Shown here one piece after another: positions 23,601 through 34,744 of a DNA stretch of 64,000 nt. The DNA is taken from the NCBI GenBank assembly GCA_039000515.1, contig JBCFYV010011135.1, positions 16,895,191 to 16,959,190 of the forward strand, in the 5' to 3' direction. Under the pieces are notes generated by a model, which was given only the letters and a program-made list of their open reading frames with translations, had not been told where the DNA came from and did not search any database. The DNA comes from Timema cristinae. Taxonomy: Eukaryota > Arthropoda > Insecta > Phasmatodea > Timematidae. The translations under genes were made by a program, and so were the position numbers. Every line of letters starts with the position of its first letter. Position 1 is the first letter of the stretch.

Positions 23601-25650
23601 TTTTAAACAGAGATAATTGTGTTTTGGGTCTGTCTGACTTGGCGCCACTGTTTGTGCTACTTATACTAATAGGCTATCAGTTAGTATTTTGTTTCTGGTG
23701 TAATATTTTTATCGTGTTAATTTTATATCAATATTTAGTAAGTGTTTTGTTATAAAAATTTAACTGTGTAAGTTATTTATTCAATCTAAGAAAATATATC
23801 TTATGAATGAGAACAAGAATATTTATACTAAATTGCGACCAAACGAATTAAGCACATTCAATTTCTAAGAAGATGTTATGTTTGTTTCATATTCACCTAT
23901 GAAAGGGAAGAACGTAATTTTAGCATACAGCATTCATTACGATGATGGAATTTATCCCGATGATGAGAAAAATAAATCAGAGATCATAATCTTTTATAAT
24001 TCAACAAGAGGTGGAGTGGTTACAGTGGATGAATTTTGTGCAAATTTCAATATTGCCAACAATACACGGCGGTAGTCTATGGTTATTTTCTATGTTCTCT
24101 TAAATGTTAAAGGTATAAATGCACAAATAATCTACATTGCTAATAAGCCCAAAGATAATACTATATGCAAGACATTTTTGAAACTGCTTGCATTATCTTT
24201 ATTATATGACCACTTACAACACAGAGCATTACTGACTAATCTTCCTTTGTAAGTTCGACAAAGCTGACAAGAAGTGGCTGGGATATTGCTTCAAACAGTT
24301 TAATCTGATTAGTTTCATGAAGGAACAAGGAAACAGTGATATTTTTGCAAAAAAAAATAAAATATAATAATAATAATAAATTAAATTTTGCAAAAAAAAA
24401 AAAAAAAGTGTCTAAGCCATGCAGAAGTTTCATGCCATGAGTGACTAGGTTTACACCAAATTAACAATTAACAGATATATTAAAGTTATTAAGACTTTTT
24501 AATATAAGTATAAGGAAAAGAACCTTAAAATCAGTAAAAAAAAATTGTGGCATATTGTGCAACTTCACTGTAAATATATATTGTAAAATTTAAAATTTTT
24601 AAGATTTGTTTATAATTCGGTCATTTATTACACTCAAGGGCACCAGCACTGCAGGGTTTAAAAAACTTTTGAATAAAAAGTTACTCACAGGTAGTTCCTC
24701 TTTAATAGGTGGAAATGTTATCTGTCCTGTCCTACTAACTGGCTGCTGATAATCATTCACTTCTTCTTCAAAACCTTCCAAGATTTTATTTTAAGATCAA
24801 TTTCAGACTAATAGAAAACAAAGAAGTTTTAAAACACACAGATTTATACAACACACATTTCAGAATATAGCACAGGGATTTATAAAGACCATGTAACAGA
24901 ACAAAAGTTTATATAAAACATGTTTAAGTATATATTTTGGTGAAAATGTTTCAAAGCATAGCGTGATATACTGAACATATTTTAAAACTTTTGTCATATT
25001 GAGCTGGTTTTAAAACAAAACTAAAATGTACTAAACAAATTCTAGACATGTTGTGTTATATGAAATATGTTTAAAAAATATCAATTTCTAGAAAACATTG
25101 ATGACTAACACAAAATTAACCTGCTTTGGTAGATGCATGGTCAAAACACCAATATCACATTAGAAGAGACTGCCAAGGACAGGGAGATCGAGGTTCGAAT
25201 ATCGGTTGAATGTATTGAGTTTTTGTCTAAAATTTTATTACACTCTCCCTTCACACAAATGTGGGTACACTTCCTTAAAAATGAGCTGCCCTTCCACCAA
25301 TAAAATCATCCTATCTCCCAATAACTGGATTGCCTGTTACCAAGGTAAAGGTTGAGGTTTGTATCTCACTTAGGTCTATTGGATTTTGGTTTTACACATG
25401 TGATTTATTGATGGTTTCTTGTGGCCTCTTAAAACAATTGGTGTGAGATTATGAGACAGTTTTTATAACTATAGGCTATATAAAATGAGAATTAAACTAA
25501 ATTATACTGTAGATAGAACCTGTAATATTAATGAATTAGGCCCCTACTGTGTTCAAAAAGTTATACCTTAATTTCAAACTTCTCCTCATAATGAAGCTTG
25601 TATTCCAAGTCCTCCTCTGATTCAATCTTCACGAATATCTCTTCCTCCAT
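17490..25650 (-). CDS. Cysteine-repeat (KHGG) protein gene, four exons, disrupted
   Basis: Proposed exons on the - strand: 25650-25567 (ATG, MEEEIFVKIESEED...), 24807-24689, 22454-22335 and 19183 to about 18440 or further. All junctions are phase 0 with GT/AG (donors GTATAA, GTGAGT, GTGAGT; acceptors ATTAG, GTTAG, TTACAG). The N-terminus is acidic with a KIESEE/IKEE style common before zinc-finger arrays in insect proteins. The last exon holds tandem units C-x4-C-x9-C-x2-H-GG, e.g. CKEEGCAKQARKGGKCMKHGGT; three Cys and one His suggest a small zinc knuckle. Similar KHGG repeats occur in uncharacterised proteins sometimes labelled WRKY19-like. The role is unknown. The frame is broken by a one-base deletion in the second exon and several indels in the array, so it is either a pseudogene or noisy sequence. 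Confidence 0.65.
17693..18444. mobile_element. hAT-like MITE inserted in the KHGG array
   Basis: Starts TAGGGATATGCGATACTG; the interior is rich in TATCGAT/GATATC motifs. It is flanked by a perfect 8-bp direct repeat CTTATGGC (17685-17692 and 18445-18452), and the cysteine-repeat coding sequence resumes on both sides. Eight-base duplications fit hAT elements. No transposase ORF. Confidence 0.75.
18440..19183 (-). CDS. KHGG gene repeat exon
   Basis: Acceptor TTTTTTACAG at 19193-19184. Opens KHRENLTMSSPVEQYNYF, then a unit CKVEGCSNCDQKGCKCIEH, then about six more units spaced near 80 bp. Frame breaks at about 18910 (several bases lost; stop follows), about 18870 (insertion with TAA) and about 18677 (one A lost in the CKEEG codons). 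The last open run ends GGTNAISK, where the stop comes from an inserted transposon. Confidence 0.65.
19325..19460 (+). mobile_element. LINE fragment
   Basis: GTGAATGATTTGTGTATCTG, AATGTTCTGTAAAATTGAAG and ATTGGATGTATGTGGACTTT match the segment at 55745-55860 of the larger LINE remnant. Confidence 0.65.
20440..20645 (+). repeat. Unclassified interspersed repeat, copy 1
   Basis: AATAAATACTCATTTTGGAA, TTAGTCCAGAATACGATAGC and CACTGTGTGCCCCTC recur as the complement at 48300-48520. No tRNA-like head or coding potential seen. Confidence 0.6.
21147..21492. mobile_element. Fold-back (snapback) MITE
   Basis: Two arms of about 160 bp are near-perfect reverse complements: left GGCCAAAATAAATCAAATAT, CAACATAGAGTTTAGTTTTC, ATGCTAATATCAACA, CAAGGTGTCCTAGACTTTTG; the right arm repeats these in reverse complement. 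A short loop lies around 21310-21325. The outer ends are GAAGGGA and TCCCTTC. The transcript would form one long hairpin. Confidence 0.85.
22240..22960. repeat. Segmental duplication, copy 2 (partner 24590-25440)
   Basis: Holds the exon at 22335-22454 and flanking intron. CAATAACTGGATTAACTGT, GTTTGTGTCTAGCCTAGGTC and GGTTTTACATATGCGATTTA correspond in order to CAATAACTGGATTGCCTGT, GTTTGTATCTCACTTAGGTC and GGTTTTACACATGTGATTTA in the partner. Confidence 0.75.
22335..22454 (-). CDS. KHGG gene third exon, duplicate of the second
   Basis: 120 nt, 40 codons: SEIDLPIKSEEGFKEELNYY...FLPIKGEIP, with acceptor CTGTTAG and donor GTGAGT. Very similar to 24689-24807 including both splice borders and flanking intron, so it arose by a local duplication. 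Confidence 0.62.
23115..23340 (+). repeat. SINE family A copy
   Basis: tRNA-like head GCGGTCCAGGGGTAAGCTGT with B box GTTCAATCCTCGGTCCC, body GATTGCCATACCTTCCTTCA, TGGTTCGGATTCCACGTTAA, ending near CATCTTACAATCACC. The shared 3' tail is lost. Confidence 0.8.
23800..24252 (+). pseudogene. piggyBac-like transposase, C-terminal fragment
   Basis: One frame reads VSYSPMKGKNVILAYSIH, then EIIIFYNSTRGGVVTVDEFC, NNTRR, a TAG at 24073-24075, then MVIFYVLLNVKGINAQIIY to TAA at 24252. This is the C-terminal catalytic region of the DDE_Tnp_1_7 (piggyBac) family. The usual GGVDTVD motif is GGVVTVD here, so a conserved Asp is lost, and a Trp codon (TRRW) has become TAG. The N-terminal part and the element ends were not found. 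It sits in the intron between the duplicated KHGG exons. Confidence 0.8.
24689..24807 (-). CDS. KHGG gene second exon, one base deleted
   Basis: Acceptor CTATTAG, donor GTGAGT. Starts SEIDLKIKS, then a one-base loss near 24782 shifts to LEGFEEEVNDYQQPV and ends PPIKEELP. 119 nt against 120 in its paralogous exon at 22335-22454, where the frame is clean. Confidence 0.6.
25125..25310 (+). repeat. SINE family B copy
   Basis: Head with GGAGATCGAGGTTCGAATAT (B box), body TTACACTCTCCCTTCACACA, AATGTGGGTACACTTCC, AATGAGCTGCCCTTCC. The 3' tail is missing. Confidence 0.65.
25567..25650 (-). CDS. KHGG gene first coding exon
   Basis: ATG at 25650-25648 (preceded by CAACAAG), 28 codons, MEEEIFVKIESEED then LEYKLHYEEKFEIK, ending phase 0 at donor GTATAA. 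Strongly acidic with alternating Lys/Glu. Confidence 0.6.
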
Positions 25651-26275
25651 CTTGTTGAAGTGATGTAGATATTAACAACTCACAAAGAATTTATCTTTAT
25701 TGACCTGCACATTGATAACATATAACATGACTGCTAAATAATGTATACATGATTAAAAATACAAAATTAACCTTCAAAACTGATGTTCATATAGTAGTTC
25801 CGTTTTAGTGTTTAGTAAGTAAATATATTATTTTCAAAACAGACACGCACACATAAGTGTATAAAAGACAAGATGTATTTAGGTAAAGATGTATTATACA
25901 ATGAAATTTAATTTCAATGAATCACTTGAAAAGAGAAAGTATTCGTAAAGCCTTTCACATGGGGTGGGCTATTTACACGGATGATGTGAGTGCGTTGCTT
26001 TTGGTGAAATAAGGATATTTTCTTTATTGTTACAATAATAGGTGTTAATTCAAAATGAATGATACAAAGTTTCATAAATCAATACAGCATATTTTATGGC
26101 ACTTAAGATGTATGGATATAAATAACTGTATTGACCATCATTTATTAAACAAAATACTTCCTATATTCAATGCATTGTACCTAAAAACCCCATAGCATCA
26201 ATCAGGTATCGAGCTATAACCACCAAATATAATGCCTACTTCTGCAGATAGATATGTGGTCACTATCTTTACCAA

Positions 26276-26395
26276 GAGATGGCGGCGGCTCGGTTGGCAT
26301 GGCTCCGTTGCGGGCTGAAGCCATGGAGTTTTTATGTGCCACTACTTGAACTGTATTGCCAAATCTTGCTTATTGGTATGGGCATAAAGTGAAGT
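26276..26395. promoter_or_regulatory. Small GC-rich island with ATGGCGGCGGC motif
   Basis: GAGATGGCGGCGGCTCGGTT stands out in AT-rich DNA about 630 bp upstream of the KHGG gene ATG on the opposite strand. ATGGCGGC resembles the YY1/Pho core often seen at animal transcription starts. On the + strand an ATG here opens 37 codons (MAAARLAWLRCG...). Promoter, first exon or chance cannot be told apart. Confidence 0.25.
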
Positions 26396-26399
26396 TTCG

Positions 26400-27830
26400 T
26401 GAGACAAGTGTTTACAAACGTTTACTTAAGCATTAGAATAGCTATAAAAACATATTTCAAGAATAATGTACCATTTTTGGACTTTATATACATTCACAAA
26501 AAAAAAAAATATATAGAAAATCTTTTTGTTAAATTTACTAGATTTTGACCTTTTAAATTAGAATTACGTTATATTAAGAATTTTAAGAGACCCTTGTCCT
26601 GCCACTGCCCCCCTAAAAAATATTTTTACATTTGCTTGCTATTAAGTACAAGTACAAGTAAAATTTATCTAAGATTTCTTGATATTTTGGGAGAAATTCA
26701 TAGATAGTTTAATAAATTTCTCGTTTTAAGCTTAGATTAGAGAATAAAACAAAATGGGTGAAAATCTTGTTTATAAAAATGATTCATAGAGAATGGAAAA
26801 AAAAACAAGATAGAAAATACTTTCAGCCTTTAATGGAATTTTGCTATATTTCAATTAGGCCTATATTTTCTATACAGTAATCGTATTTATATGGAAAAAA
26901 GAACTTACTAATTGTCATTTTTTTGTATATATAATAATTTTTTTATATATATAATAAATTATTTTATTGTATTTTGAAATATTTAACTGAATAATATAGT
27001 AATTTTATCCACTGTGTGGGTACATCATTGTAAAGATTTTGTGGTAACATATTTTCAGTGGGAATATATTTGATCTTAATTAATCCTGAGCTTACATCCT
27101 CTTTTAGGAAATTATATTATGTTTGGATATCTGATTAGTAACATAGTTTATTGAAGTTATTCAGAAATCTCTTCCTTATGTACAGAACAATGAACAAACA
27201 GACAGCGAATTTAACCATTTTTGTATTATGGTATTACTAAGGAATATTTTGATTCTTTTAACGCACTGAAACTATTCTCCGACCGTGGAATGTATCTGTG
27301 ATGTAATATTTACTGGTCCAAATGTTTTAAACCTTTATATATTGCCCAAATTTTCCACCTTCCTTAAGCTTTTTAAAAAATAATCTTGCACTTAAATGTT
27401 TACTATACTTACTATCACTGTCCACAACCCCACACCATCAAATAATAAACAATAAAAACAAAATAATCTCTGCTTTTCTTCACTCACAGTTAACCACAAT
27501 TTTTTTTACCAAACCAAGAATTAGAAAAAGTTTTTTTTTTCTTGCCATCCACCTGCATAAATGTAAAGTCACTAGGCTGATGTGCTCCTAACCATTAATG
27601 TTCAAGTTATCCATTAAATTTTAAGAAAAAATTGATTATTTAATAATGAATCTTTTTCATTCATTTTAATTAATCACTTTCACTCGTCACCTTACTTATT
27701 GGGTCCTCAACATATAGTAAATGATACATGTTAAAACAAAATCCAAACCATCTTTATAGTATCGCGGCACGCTTAGACTGTCCCATGTCAGCTTCTATAT
27801 TTAGTTATTTGGGTATCTAGTTACTTGCAC
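26400..27830. other. AT-rich intergenic stretch, nothing recognised
   Basis: No exon, RNA gene or known element was seen. Short poly-A and TATA runs only. Confidence 0.45.
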
Positions 27831-27838
27831 AATAATAG

Positions 27839-28079
27839 CTACAGTAGCCCCATGGCTTCTTTGGTGCTGACTGACAGCTCACAGCTGACTTCTGACAGTC
27901 AAAATGTAGGTATATACCTAAATTTTGACTGTTAGAAGTGACAGCTGCTAAACACATGTTTTTGCAGATCATATGGTTTGGTGTATGGATACATAATTTG
28001 GTCTGGTAACTTTTCAAAGCCATCAGCTGACAGCTGTGATATGTCAGTCAGCACCAAAGAAGCCATGGGGCTACTGTAG
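27839..28079. mobile_element. MITE with near-perfect terminal inverted repeats
   Basis: Left end CTACAGTAGCCCCATGGCTT continuing TCTTTGGTGCTGACTGACA, about 39 bp, matches the complement of the right end base for base. The interior also contains an inverted pair (CTGACAGTCAAAATGTAGGT / ACCTAAATTTTGACTGTTAG). 241 bp and no ORF of note. It is the youngest-looking element here. Confidence 0.88.
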
Positions 28080-28089
28080 TAATGAATCC

Positions 28090-30240
28090 TCTTGGGGCTG
28101 GAATACTGTATAACGAATCGAATAATTCACTGTATGTAAAGAATGGCGCACTACTTCATATTAATCGTTCTTACAAATCATATCATAAAATAAAAAGAAA
28201 GAAAAAGTTCAAAAACTGTGGGTGGGTCCAAGCCCCTGTGGCCCCAATAGACTCCCCAGCAATTGATACAGTTGATTGTAAACGTGATTTATTGAAACAG
28301 ATATGGACCAAATAATAATCAATCATGGTTTAAAAAAAGGCTAATACTGGATATTATTCATAATAAACGTATAGTAAACAATTAAAACATGTTTAGGGGT
28401 AGTTTTAATGTGTTGTAGTTAATCCGGTCCCATTCTATTCCACGTCCTTCTTGAAGTAAACAAAGTCTCTTAAATTTAAACTTGTATATTTTGTAAAACA
28501 TATGATCTGAATTTGTGGCACATTTATTTTCTAAGGACATATTAATGGACCTTCCCTAGGAAACGGTTAGAGACTGAATATCAGAGTCACTAGTAACAAG
28601 AAAGAACAAGAGAAAGACTAAACAAGGAATTTGTCCATCGGTTCCAACTGCCACATGAATACTTCCAAATATTATCTCAGCCATCTCTGATGCAGTGAAA
28701 ATATTAAACCACAGCCTAACTGAGAGACATAGTTTTCACCCCTTACAGAATACACTTTGCATCTTAATGTAAGCCATCCTTATTTTCTGAACTATTTTCA
28801 TTCGTGTCTAATATTGGTGGGTCACCATTCACTGGAAGATAATATCTGGAGACCCATCCAGTAGATAATCCTGTAGAAAACCTTAAACCTCCATTGCTTA
28901 TATTGCCCCACTTGTTGCTAGACAGGCTCCGCCCATGCTGTATTTTGTTCAAGAAAATACAGTAATTATCTAAGGAATTCCTTCAGGGAACTTACCTGAA
29001 TTGTCTAAAGTTAGTTGTTTATAAATGTTATAAGCTGCGACATTATCAACGTCAGTCCTCCTCCAGAAAAAATGTGTGACAAGTGGTTAGGATAGTGGAA
29101 CTGTTGTGCTTTGAGAATATAAAGCCACATCTTTCACCTCCCTCGGTGGTGCAGTTTACAATTGTGTCCAAGTTCTGGTTTTGCTCTATTATATACTGGT
29201 TCCTGTGGTTCAATCGTAAAATCAGAGTTTTTATTACTTAAGGATAGCTACAAGCTTAAAAATTAAAGTCAGTCCTAAGCCTTTTGTTATTGGTGATGTT
29301 AGAATTTCGCTCATCGATGAACAAGTGACTTTTTTTTTAATTGAGAGCTTTTCCTAGAAAATAACCTAATTTTGTGTGCACAAACTTTCATATGGTGTCA
29401 TTCTTGGGAATAATTTTTATAAGGAACAGAGCTAATTTTGAAGCTAGCTCAAAGTAAATTGTTCATCGACTTTTTGAGTAGGGTGAAATTTTGCTATGTA
29501 ATAGATCCAGGATCCCTTCCTTTGGTTTTTTCGGTATTAATGAGGAATCTCTCTAGGAGTGACATTGATTGAGTGAGCCATTCTCCCATATGAGATCATC
29601 GTTGATGATAACTTCCGGCTAGGTTGGGTTATTCTATTTCTGCACCCTCCCAAAAATTAATATATTTAGATATCTCATTCAAAACAATGCAATCTTTAAG
29701 CAATCCAAGAAATATACTGTTTTTGTGACTCCCTGGCATTATTACGAGTTTAACCCCATCCTTGGTTGTAGGAAACATGAAAAAAGGTCATTGTTTTTGC
29801 AGTTTTCATAAATGTAAAGGTATCACCAGATGGAGCAAGACATCTTATTGGATGAGCTCGTGACGTAACTCAGTACACAAATCATTGCATTACATAAAGC
29901 TATATGGAAGACAAACTAAATTGATAAAAATATGTTTAGTTTTGGAACTTTAAATAATGAATAAACCTTTAAAATTCACACCAATGTCCAATTAACGTCA
30001 TTACTCTGCTTTTTTTTTAATAAAGTATGCTTTGCCGTCTTTGTATTAATATATAAATTTTTTCTCGAGTACCTAAATCCCATCCTTAAGTCGCGTTTTG
30101 GAGCATGTCCTTTCTGATATTTAGTATAAATACGTGCTATATTTAATATTACCTGGACGATATTTTTTGTCCACAGTAACTTCCTAGAAGAGCATTTAGT
30201 CATGTGAAAACCATCTTAGGACCTTTGTGAAGTGTAGGAT
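28090..30240. other. Intergenic, no gene recognised
   Basis: A possible tRNA-like A/B box pair (CGGTGGTGCAGTTTACAAT ... GTGGTTCAATCG) at 29140-29215 is weak. The rest shows no recognisable motif. Confidence 0.4.
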
Positions 30241-30419
30241 TGCCGGTGAATCCTGAAAAGGTCACTCGGGCTAAACCATCTATTAAATACCCGGGATATG
30301 GTATTTCAACAAGGAGTTTGTTAATCGATCTTAAACATATCTAACACATCAACGACTATCCTCCACCCAAGAACCACAAAGGAAAGATTAGATTCATTCC
30401 AATGTGCGATTCATTCAAT

Positions 30420-31470
30420 TGTTTCCTGAGAATCGCCCTAAGAAAGAAAGACGCTGTGTTTTGTTAGGGGAGGAACAAAACCAAGCATTCGCTGCCCTCA
30501 AAAATAAACTTAGGTACTTGAGGTGTTGTATATGCTTGATTTTTCAACCCCCTTTTTTCTCCATGTTGATTGTTATTCTATAGCTCTGGGAGCAAAGGCG
30601 TTCTGCCAGTTGCAGTTAGTCGTACTCTCGACGACCCCGAAAGGAGATACATCACCTTTTAGGAAGAAAGTCTAGCCTGTGTCTTCGTTGTAAGAAGTTT
30701 GCTGATTAGTTATAACAACGATAGTTCAAACTTTATACCGACAACATGAACCTCGCCTGGATGTGGTCGTCACCCTAAGCTAATAAGCAAATATGAGGAG
30801 TTGAAAGGCGAGGGTGGAGGTTGTCACATTTAAGTTCTTTGCTAATTAGATCTCGGGCAATCATAATATTAATGCTGACGCATTATTCCGCATGGCAGAT
30901 GACCTCGATCCTATTAGTTTGAAAAGCCTATGCCAGCGACATTAGCTATCCAGTCTATTCCTGTAATATATATATATATATATATTATTTTATTTCTATT
31001 AAGTATCATCAGGGCAGCTGGTGCGTGGGTATTAAGGAGATACTTCTGAATGGAAATAAAGTCGGGATATTTCACGGAGGTCACTTGGGTATTCTGAAAA
31101 CCTTAGAGGAGAATTTCCAAAGAGTTATTTTGGCCTGAAATGTATCATGATATTATCAAGGGGTGTGTTTTGTCGTTTTGAGGATTGTCATAAATCTAAG
31201 CTCGCCTAGAATTCCAGAGTTGGGTTGCATTCCGTCGATGTTGCCCAACGTCTCTTGGATAAAGTATTCGTAGATTATGTGTGGCTCATCACTCGGTGCT
31301 CTTTGGGTATCTCATGTATCCTTATTCTAGAGGATGCCTTCTACAATCTACAAATATGTCATTATGATCCCCCTACCATCCCTGTGAATGCCCTCAGCAG
31401 ACAAGTGTGGGTGCTGTTTGGGTCACTACATGTTATTGTTAGTGACAGTGGGCCTTGTTTCTAATCGTCA
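30420..31470 (+). pseudogene. Ty3/gypsy-like pol remnant (RNase H to integrase)
   Basis: Decayed retroelement polyprotein on the + strand. Pieces in shifting frames: EEQNQAFAALKNKL and LHVDCYSIALGAK (RT/RNase H junction), ERRYITF, TDNMNLAW-like segment near 30740, NADA-SRMADDL near 30870, integrase zinc-finger start HGGHLGILKT (31073-31102), a CEDCHKSKL-like CxxC near 31185, and an integrase core piece in an open frame from 31225 to 31464 with VDYVW, ILEDAFYN and HVIVSDSG. Several stops and frameshifts; inactive. Confidence 0.7.
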
Positions 31471-33300
31471 ACCTTTAGGACATAGTCTGAGTTTGGGGTA
31501 TTAAACATGTAACCACTAGTCTTACCACCCTAGCCTTAATCATGTCGAGGGCTTTATTATAAATCTTGCATTTGCTATGACTATTTTTCTTTACCCGGTA
31601 AAGAATTAGTGGGAGCCGAAGTTATAGCTCTTCAACCTTGCCTCTTAATCTGACTATCATGAGTCAATATGTGCATCTCCTGTATCTATACTATTTTTAG
31701 GCAAGGAACTCAATCACTCTCTTCTTGATATTTGGGACATCGATCCATTATTGGAGGATTCTGGTAGCGTTTACCATGCGGATTGGTTTAAGTGTGCGTT
31801 TTACAATCTTAGTAGGGCAAACAGAAGAATCACTGTGACATATAATCGTGCGAGGTTACCTACCCCTTAAGTTCTGGGGGACATTGTGTTGTGCAAAAGT
31901 TACTTCAGATATCCGCGGCTGACAAATATCAGCAAAATTATCTCCCAAATGGAATGGTTCATGGCAGGTGGATAAGTTTTTGACCCCTGTAACGGTGCTC
32001 CTAAAGAATTAGTGATACCTCTATTATATTAAAAGCTCATGAAAAATGTGCCACCCACCCCCTCCCAAGTGTCATTGCGAATGTCCTCGTGTATGTTTTT
32101 TTGTTTTATATGTAAAGAACTGTTGGTAAGATGGATCTTTGGTTTTTGACTATACTCTAGGTTTATTTCACATTCTGAGCCCCAAATGAAAAAAAAAAAA
32201 AATTATATCCCCAGATCGAGATAAATTTACTTTTATTCCCGGAATTAAAATACTTGATATCATTGTATCCTTGAAACAAAAAATTTACATATTTTTAACG
32301 ATTAAGAAGTCGTGTAACCCGTAAAAGATGCCTCCTTGTGATTTCATGGATTCCAATAAGAAAATCTCAGCAGTTATTTGATAAAAATGTGTGTTTTCCT
32401 GGCAGGTTTAAATTGGGGTTATTCGCAAGTCTTATTATAATACTTTCACTGTAGTCAGTTATACTCCCCACCCCTACGTATGGTGGTAGCAGATCAGTGC
32501 CCTTCAAGACCAGATTCACCCCCCCCCCCCCAAGAAGATTTTTCCATTAATTAGTTGGCCATCTGACATCCGGAAGAGAGAGATGTGACGGCCACAAATG
32601 AGGTGGTTTGCCTGCATCAAGGATCTGGTTGGCTGATCAATATTTGTCGGTGAAGGGGTCGTGCATTTTGAAGAGGTTAATGTGATGAAGCCTTGATAGA
32701 ATGCCCAAGTTCATACGGCGAGAAGATCATTGCCGACTGGAGATAAAGGCTCAGGATTCTGCCTATCCGGCACACACGGTCATATGGAGTTCACAATTGG
32801 CACCATTAATTTCTGCTCACGGCAAACCGATCAAGACTCGTTCCAAAATACATGTCCCTTCATGAAAAGAAACTAGTTTCAGTTGACGATGCTGGGCTCA
32901 ACACTGATTGACTAGATTGTTCTACAATATTATAGAGGCCAGATGACGCAATTCCCGAAGTCGAGAATCGTCCTTGCAGAAGAAAGATGGCTCGTCACCT
33001 CCAGATGAATTGATCTTTCACTAGATGGATCATCATACGTCTCCCCTTCTCCCTAGTTCCCGTCTATTCTTTTATGGGTCTGAAACTTTATATAATATGT
33101 CAGGAGTGACAATAAAAATAATCATTCTTGGCGTGACATTTAACGGTGGTGAAGCTCATTCGTTAACTTGGATTTTTTTGCGATGTAAAATAAATTTGAA
33201 AGGTTTTGGACTGACAATGTTTTATGTTATGTTTCCAAGTTATGTCTCAGTCTCAAATTCAATATCTTATCTTTCTAAAGATGTTTGATGTATAAAGATA
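31470..33300. other. Probable degraded 3' part of the gypsy-like element
   Basis: No clear frames. It lies between the pol remnant and the candidate LTR, is less AT-rich than its surroundings, and includes C-rich and A-rich runs (32519-32532, 32188-32203). Assignment is by position only. Confidence 0.3.
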
Positions 33301-33315
33301 TTAAAACTAAAAATG

Positions 33316-33653
33316 TGTAACGGGCTAAGCTCATTTAGCCCTACATACAAAAAACCTTTGACTAAAACAAATCGCAGTTTATAAACTCACTGTGTAATTG
33401 TGTTGTTGCATACCGGTTCACTTGAATACCAGGCTGGACGACCAAAAAGAATAAGTGGACACGGTTGCTACAACCAGTCAACAAAACAAGACTGAGTTAC
33501 CTCAGTGCGCTTCCTTGGACTCCAGCCAACTGCGTTTTATAATTCTGGGTGGCATGCGAAAAAAACCTCTTCTCCTTTGACGTCAGATCCATTTCATATA
33601 TAATGAAGCACCTCTCGTTTTATATTGAAGTTCCATCTCAACAAATTGTTACA
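33316..33653 (+). mobile_element. Candidate LTR (solo or 3' LTR)
   Basis: 338 bp bounded by TGTAAC...GTTACA, the TG..CA form of LTR ends with 6-bp inverted termini, with a TATA-like CATATATAAT at 33594-33603 near the 3' side. Preceded by an A/G-rich tract. No second copy was seen in the window. Confidence 0.4.
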
Positions 33654-33659
33654 CGAGCA

Positions 33660-34740
33660 GCCAAGAGGCTTCCAGCACAACTTAACCTATAAGCAGTGGT
33701 CAAGATGATCGTTCCTTTGATCTCTCCACCTCTGTCTGCTCTGTTACGGACTTGTAGTTTTTTTTAATGGTCTTCTTCATATGAGAAGCTTCAAAGTATG
33801 TTAACTGTAGTAGTGTTCTCTTAGCCAGAATCTGTTTATTTTAAACAGTTTAAGAATTGTGACTATACTAATTAATTGTTGAACTATGGCCATATGACTA
33901 ATCTTAAATGTTTGAAACTGTTTGACGCCCTGTTCTATGTGACCATGTTTCTAATGGTTTAACATTTACTTTGGCCAAAAGGGGCGATTATGTTAATCCA
34001 TGGCGATAGTGCATGGCCTAATTTGTTCTTTGGTTCCTATCAATCTTTAGTTTGGCATTGTTGTTTACCTTTATGTGTTGATCAACTCATGGGTATGCTT
34101 CTATCCCAGAATGGTGGCCCGCATGGTTTTATGTTTATATCTGCCCAAGCTCCCTTTAGCCGCCGATCGACACTTTAATGTTTAGAAGTTTTACATTGTT
34201 GTAGTATGTCACCATACTAATGTTGAGTGTTAGCTGTACTATTGTAGAAACAGACCTGCCATAGTTTCCTGATATATTTTTACTATTAGTTGATTAATAG
34301 TTCAAGCCTTTGGAACATTTGTCTTGTTTAGGTTTTTTTTTTAAAACTTACCAACACTAATTCAGTTAGCTGCTCTAGCTGTAACTCCTTAAATACGGGC
34401 GCTCTAGTTTTAATAGTTTTGTATTGTTGCTTAACCACAACCTAATTTAATCTTTTTGATTAGAATTGCTGTAGTTATTTGTTTTTTACACCTTTAATTT
34501 TATAAATTGTTAATGTCCTTCTTTAAGGAGTGGAGAAACAGTGTCAGGTTGTTTGATTTTGAGGGGAAATTGAATAGTGTTTTTTTTTTATCTTTCTAGC
34601 CTGATTCAAAGTAATTTAAAGTTCAACTTTGTTATTTTAAATGGGAACATGTATTTTTTTTTATTATTACGGAACCTTATTCTATGCAAAAAAAAGAAAG
34701 CAATATTTGTCTGATAAATTTATTTGTATAGCTTCAAAAG
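33660..34740. other. Intergenic, no gene recognised
   Basis: No exon-like sequence. AAAAGGGGCGATTATGTTAAT at 33975-33995 resembles a polypurine tract followed by an LTR start, but no LTR end could be fixed. Confidence 0.3.
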
Positions 34741-34744
34741 TGTA

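Larger units (their letters stand above)
24590..25440. repeat. Segmental duplication, copy 1 (partner 22240-22960)
   Basis: Holds the exon at 24689-24807. It is interrupted relative to the partner by a SINE family B copy at about 25125-25310. Confidence 0.75.

Noticed and set aside
33990..34178. 62-codon ORF after a possible polypurine tract
   Set aside because: No recognisable protein motif; the LTR idea here could not be closed with a right end.
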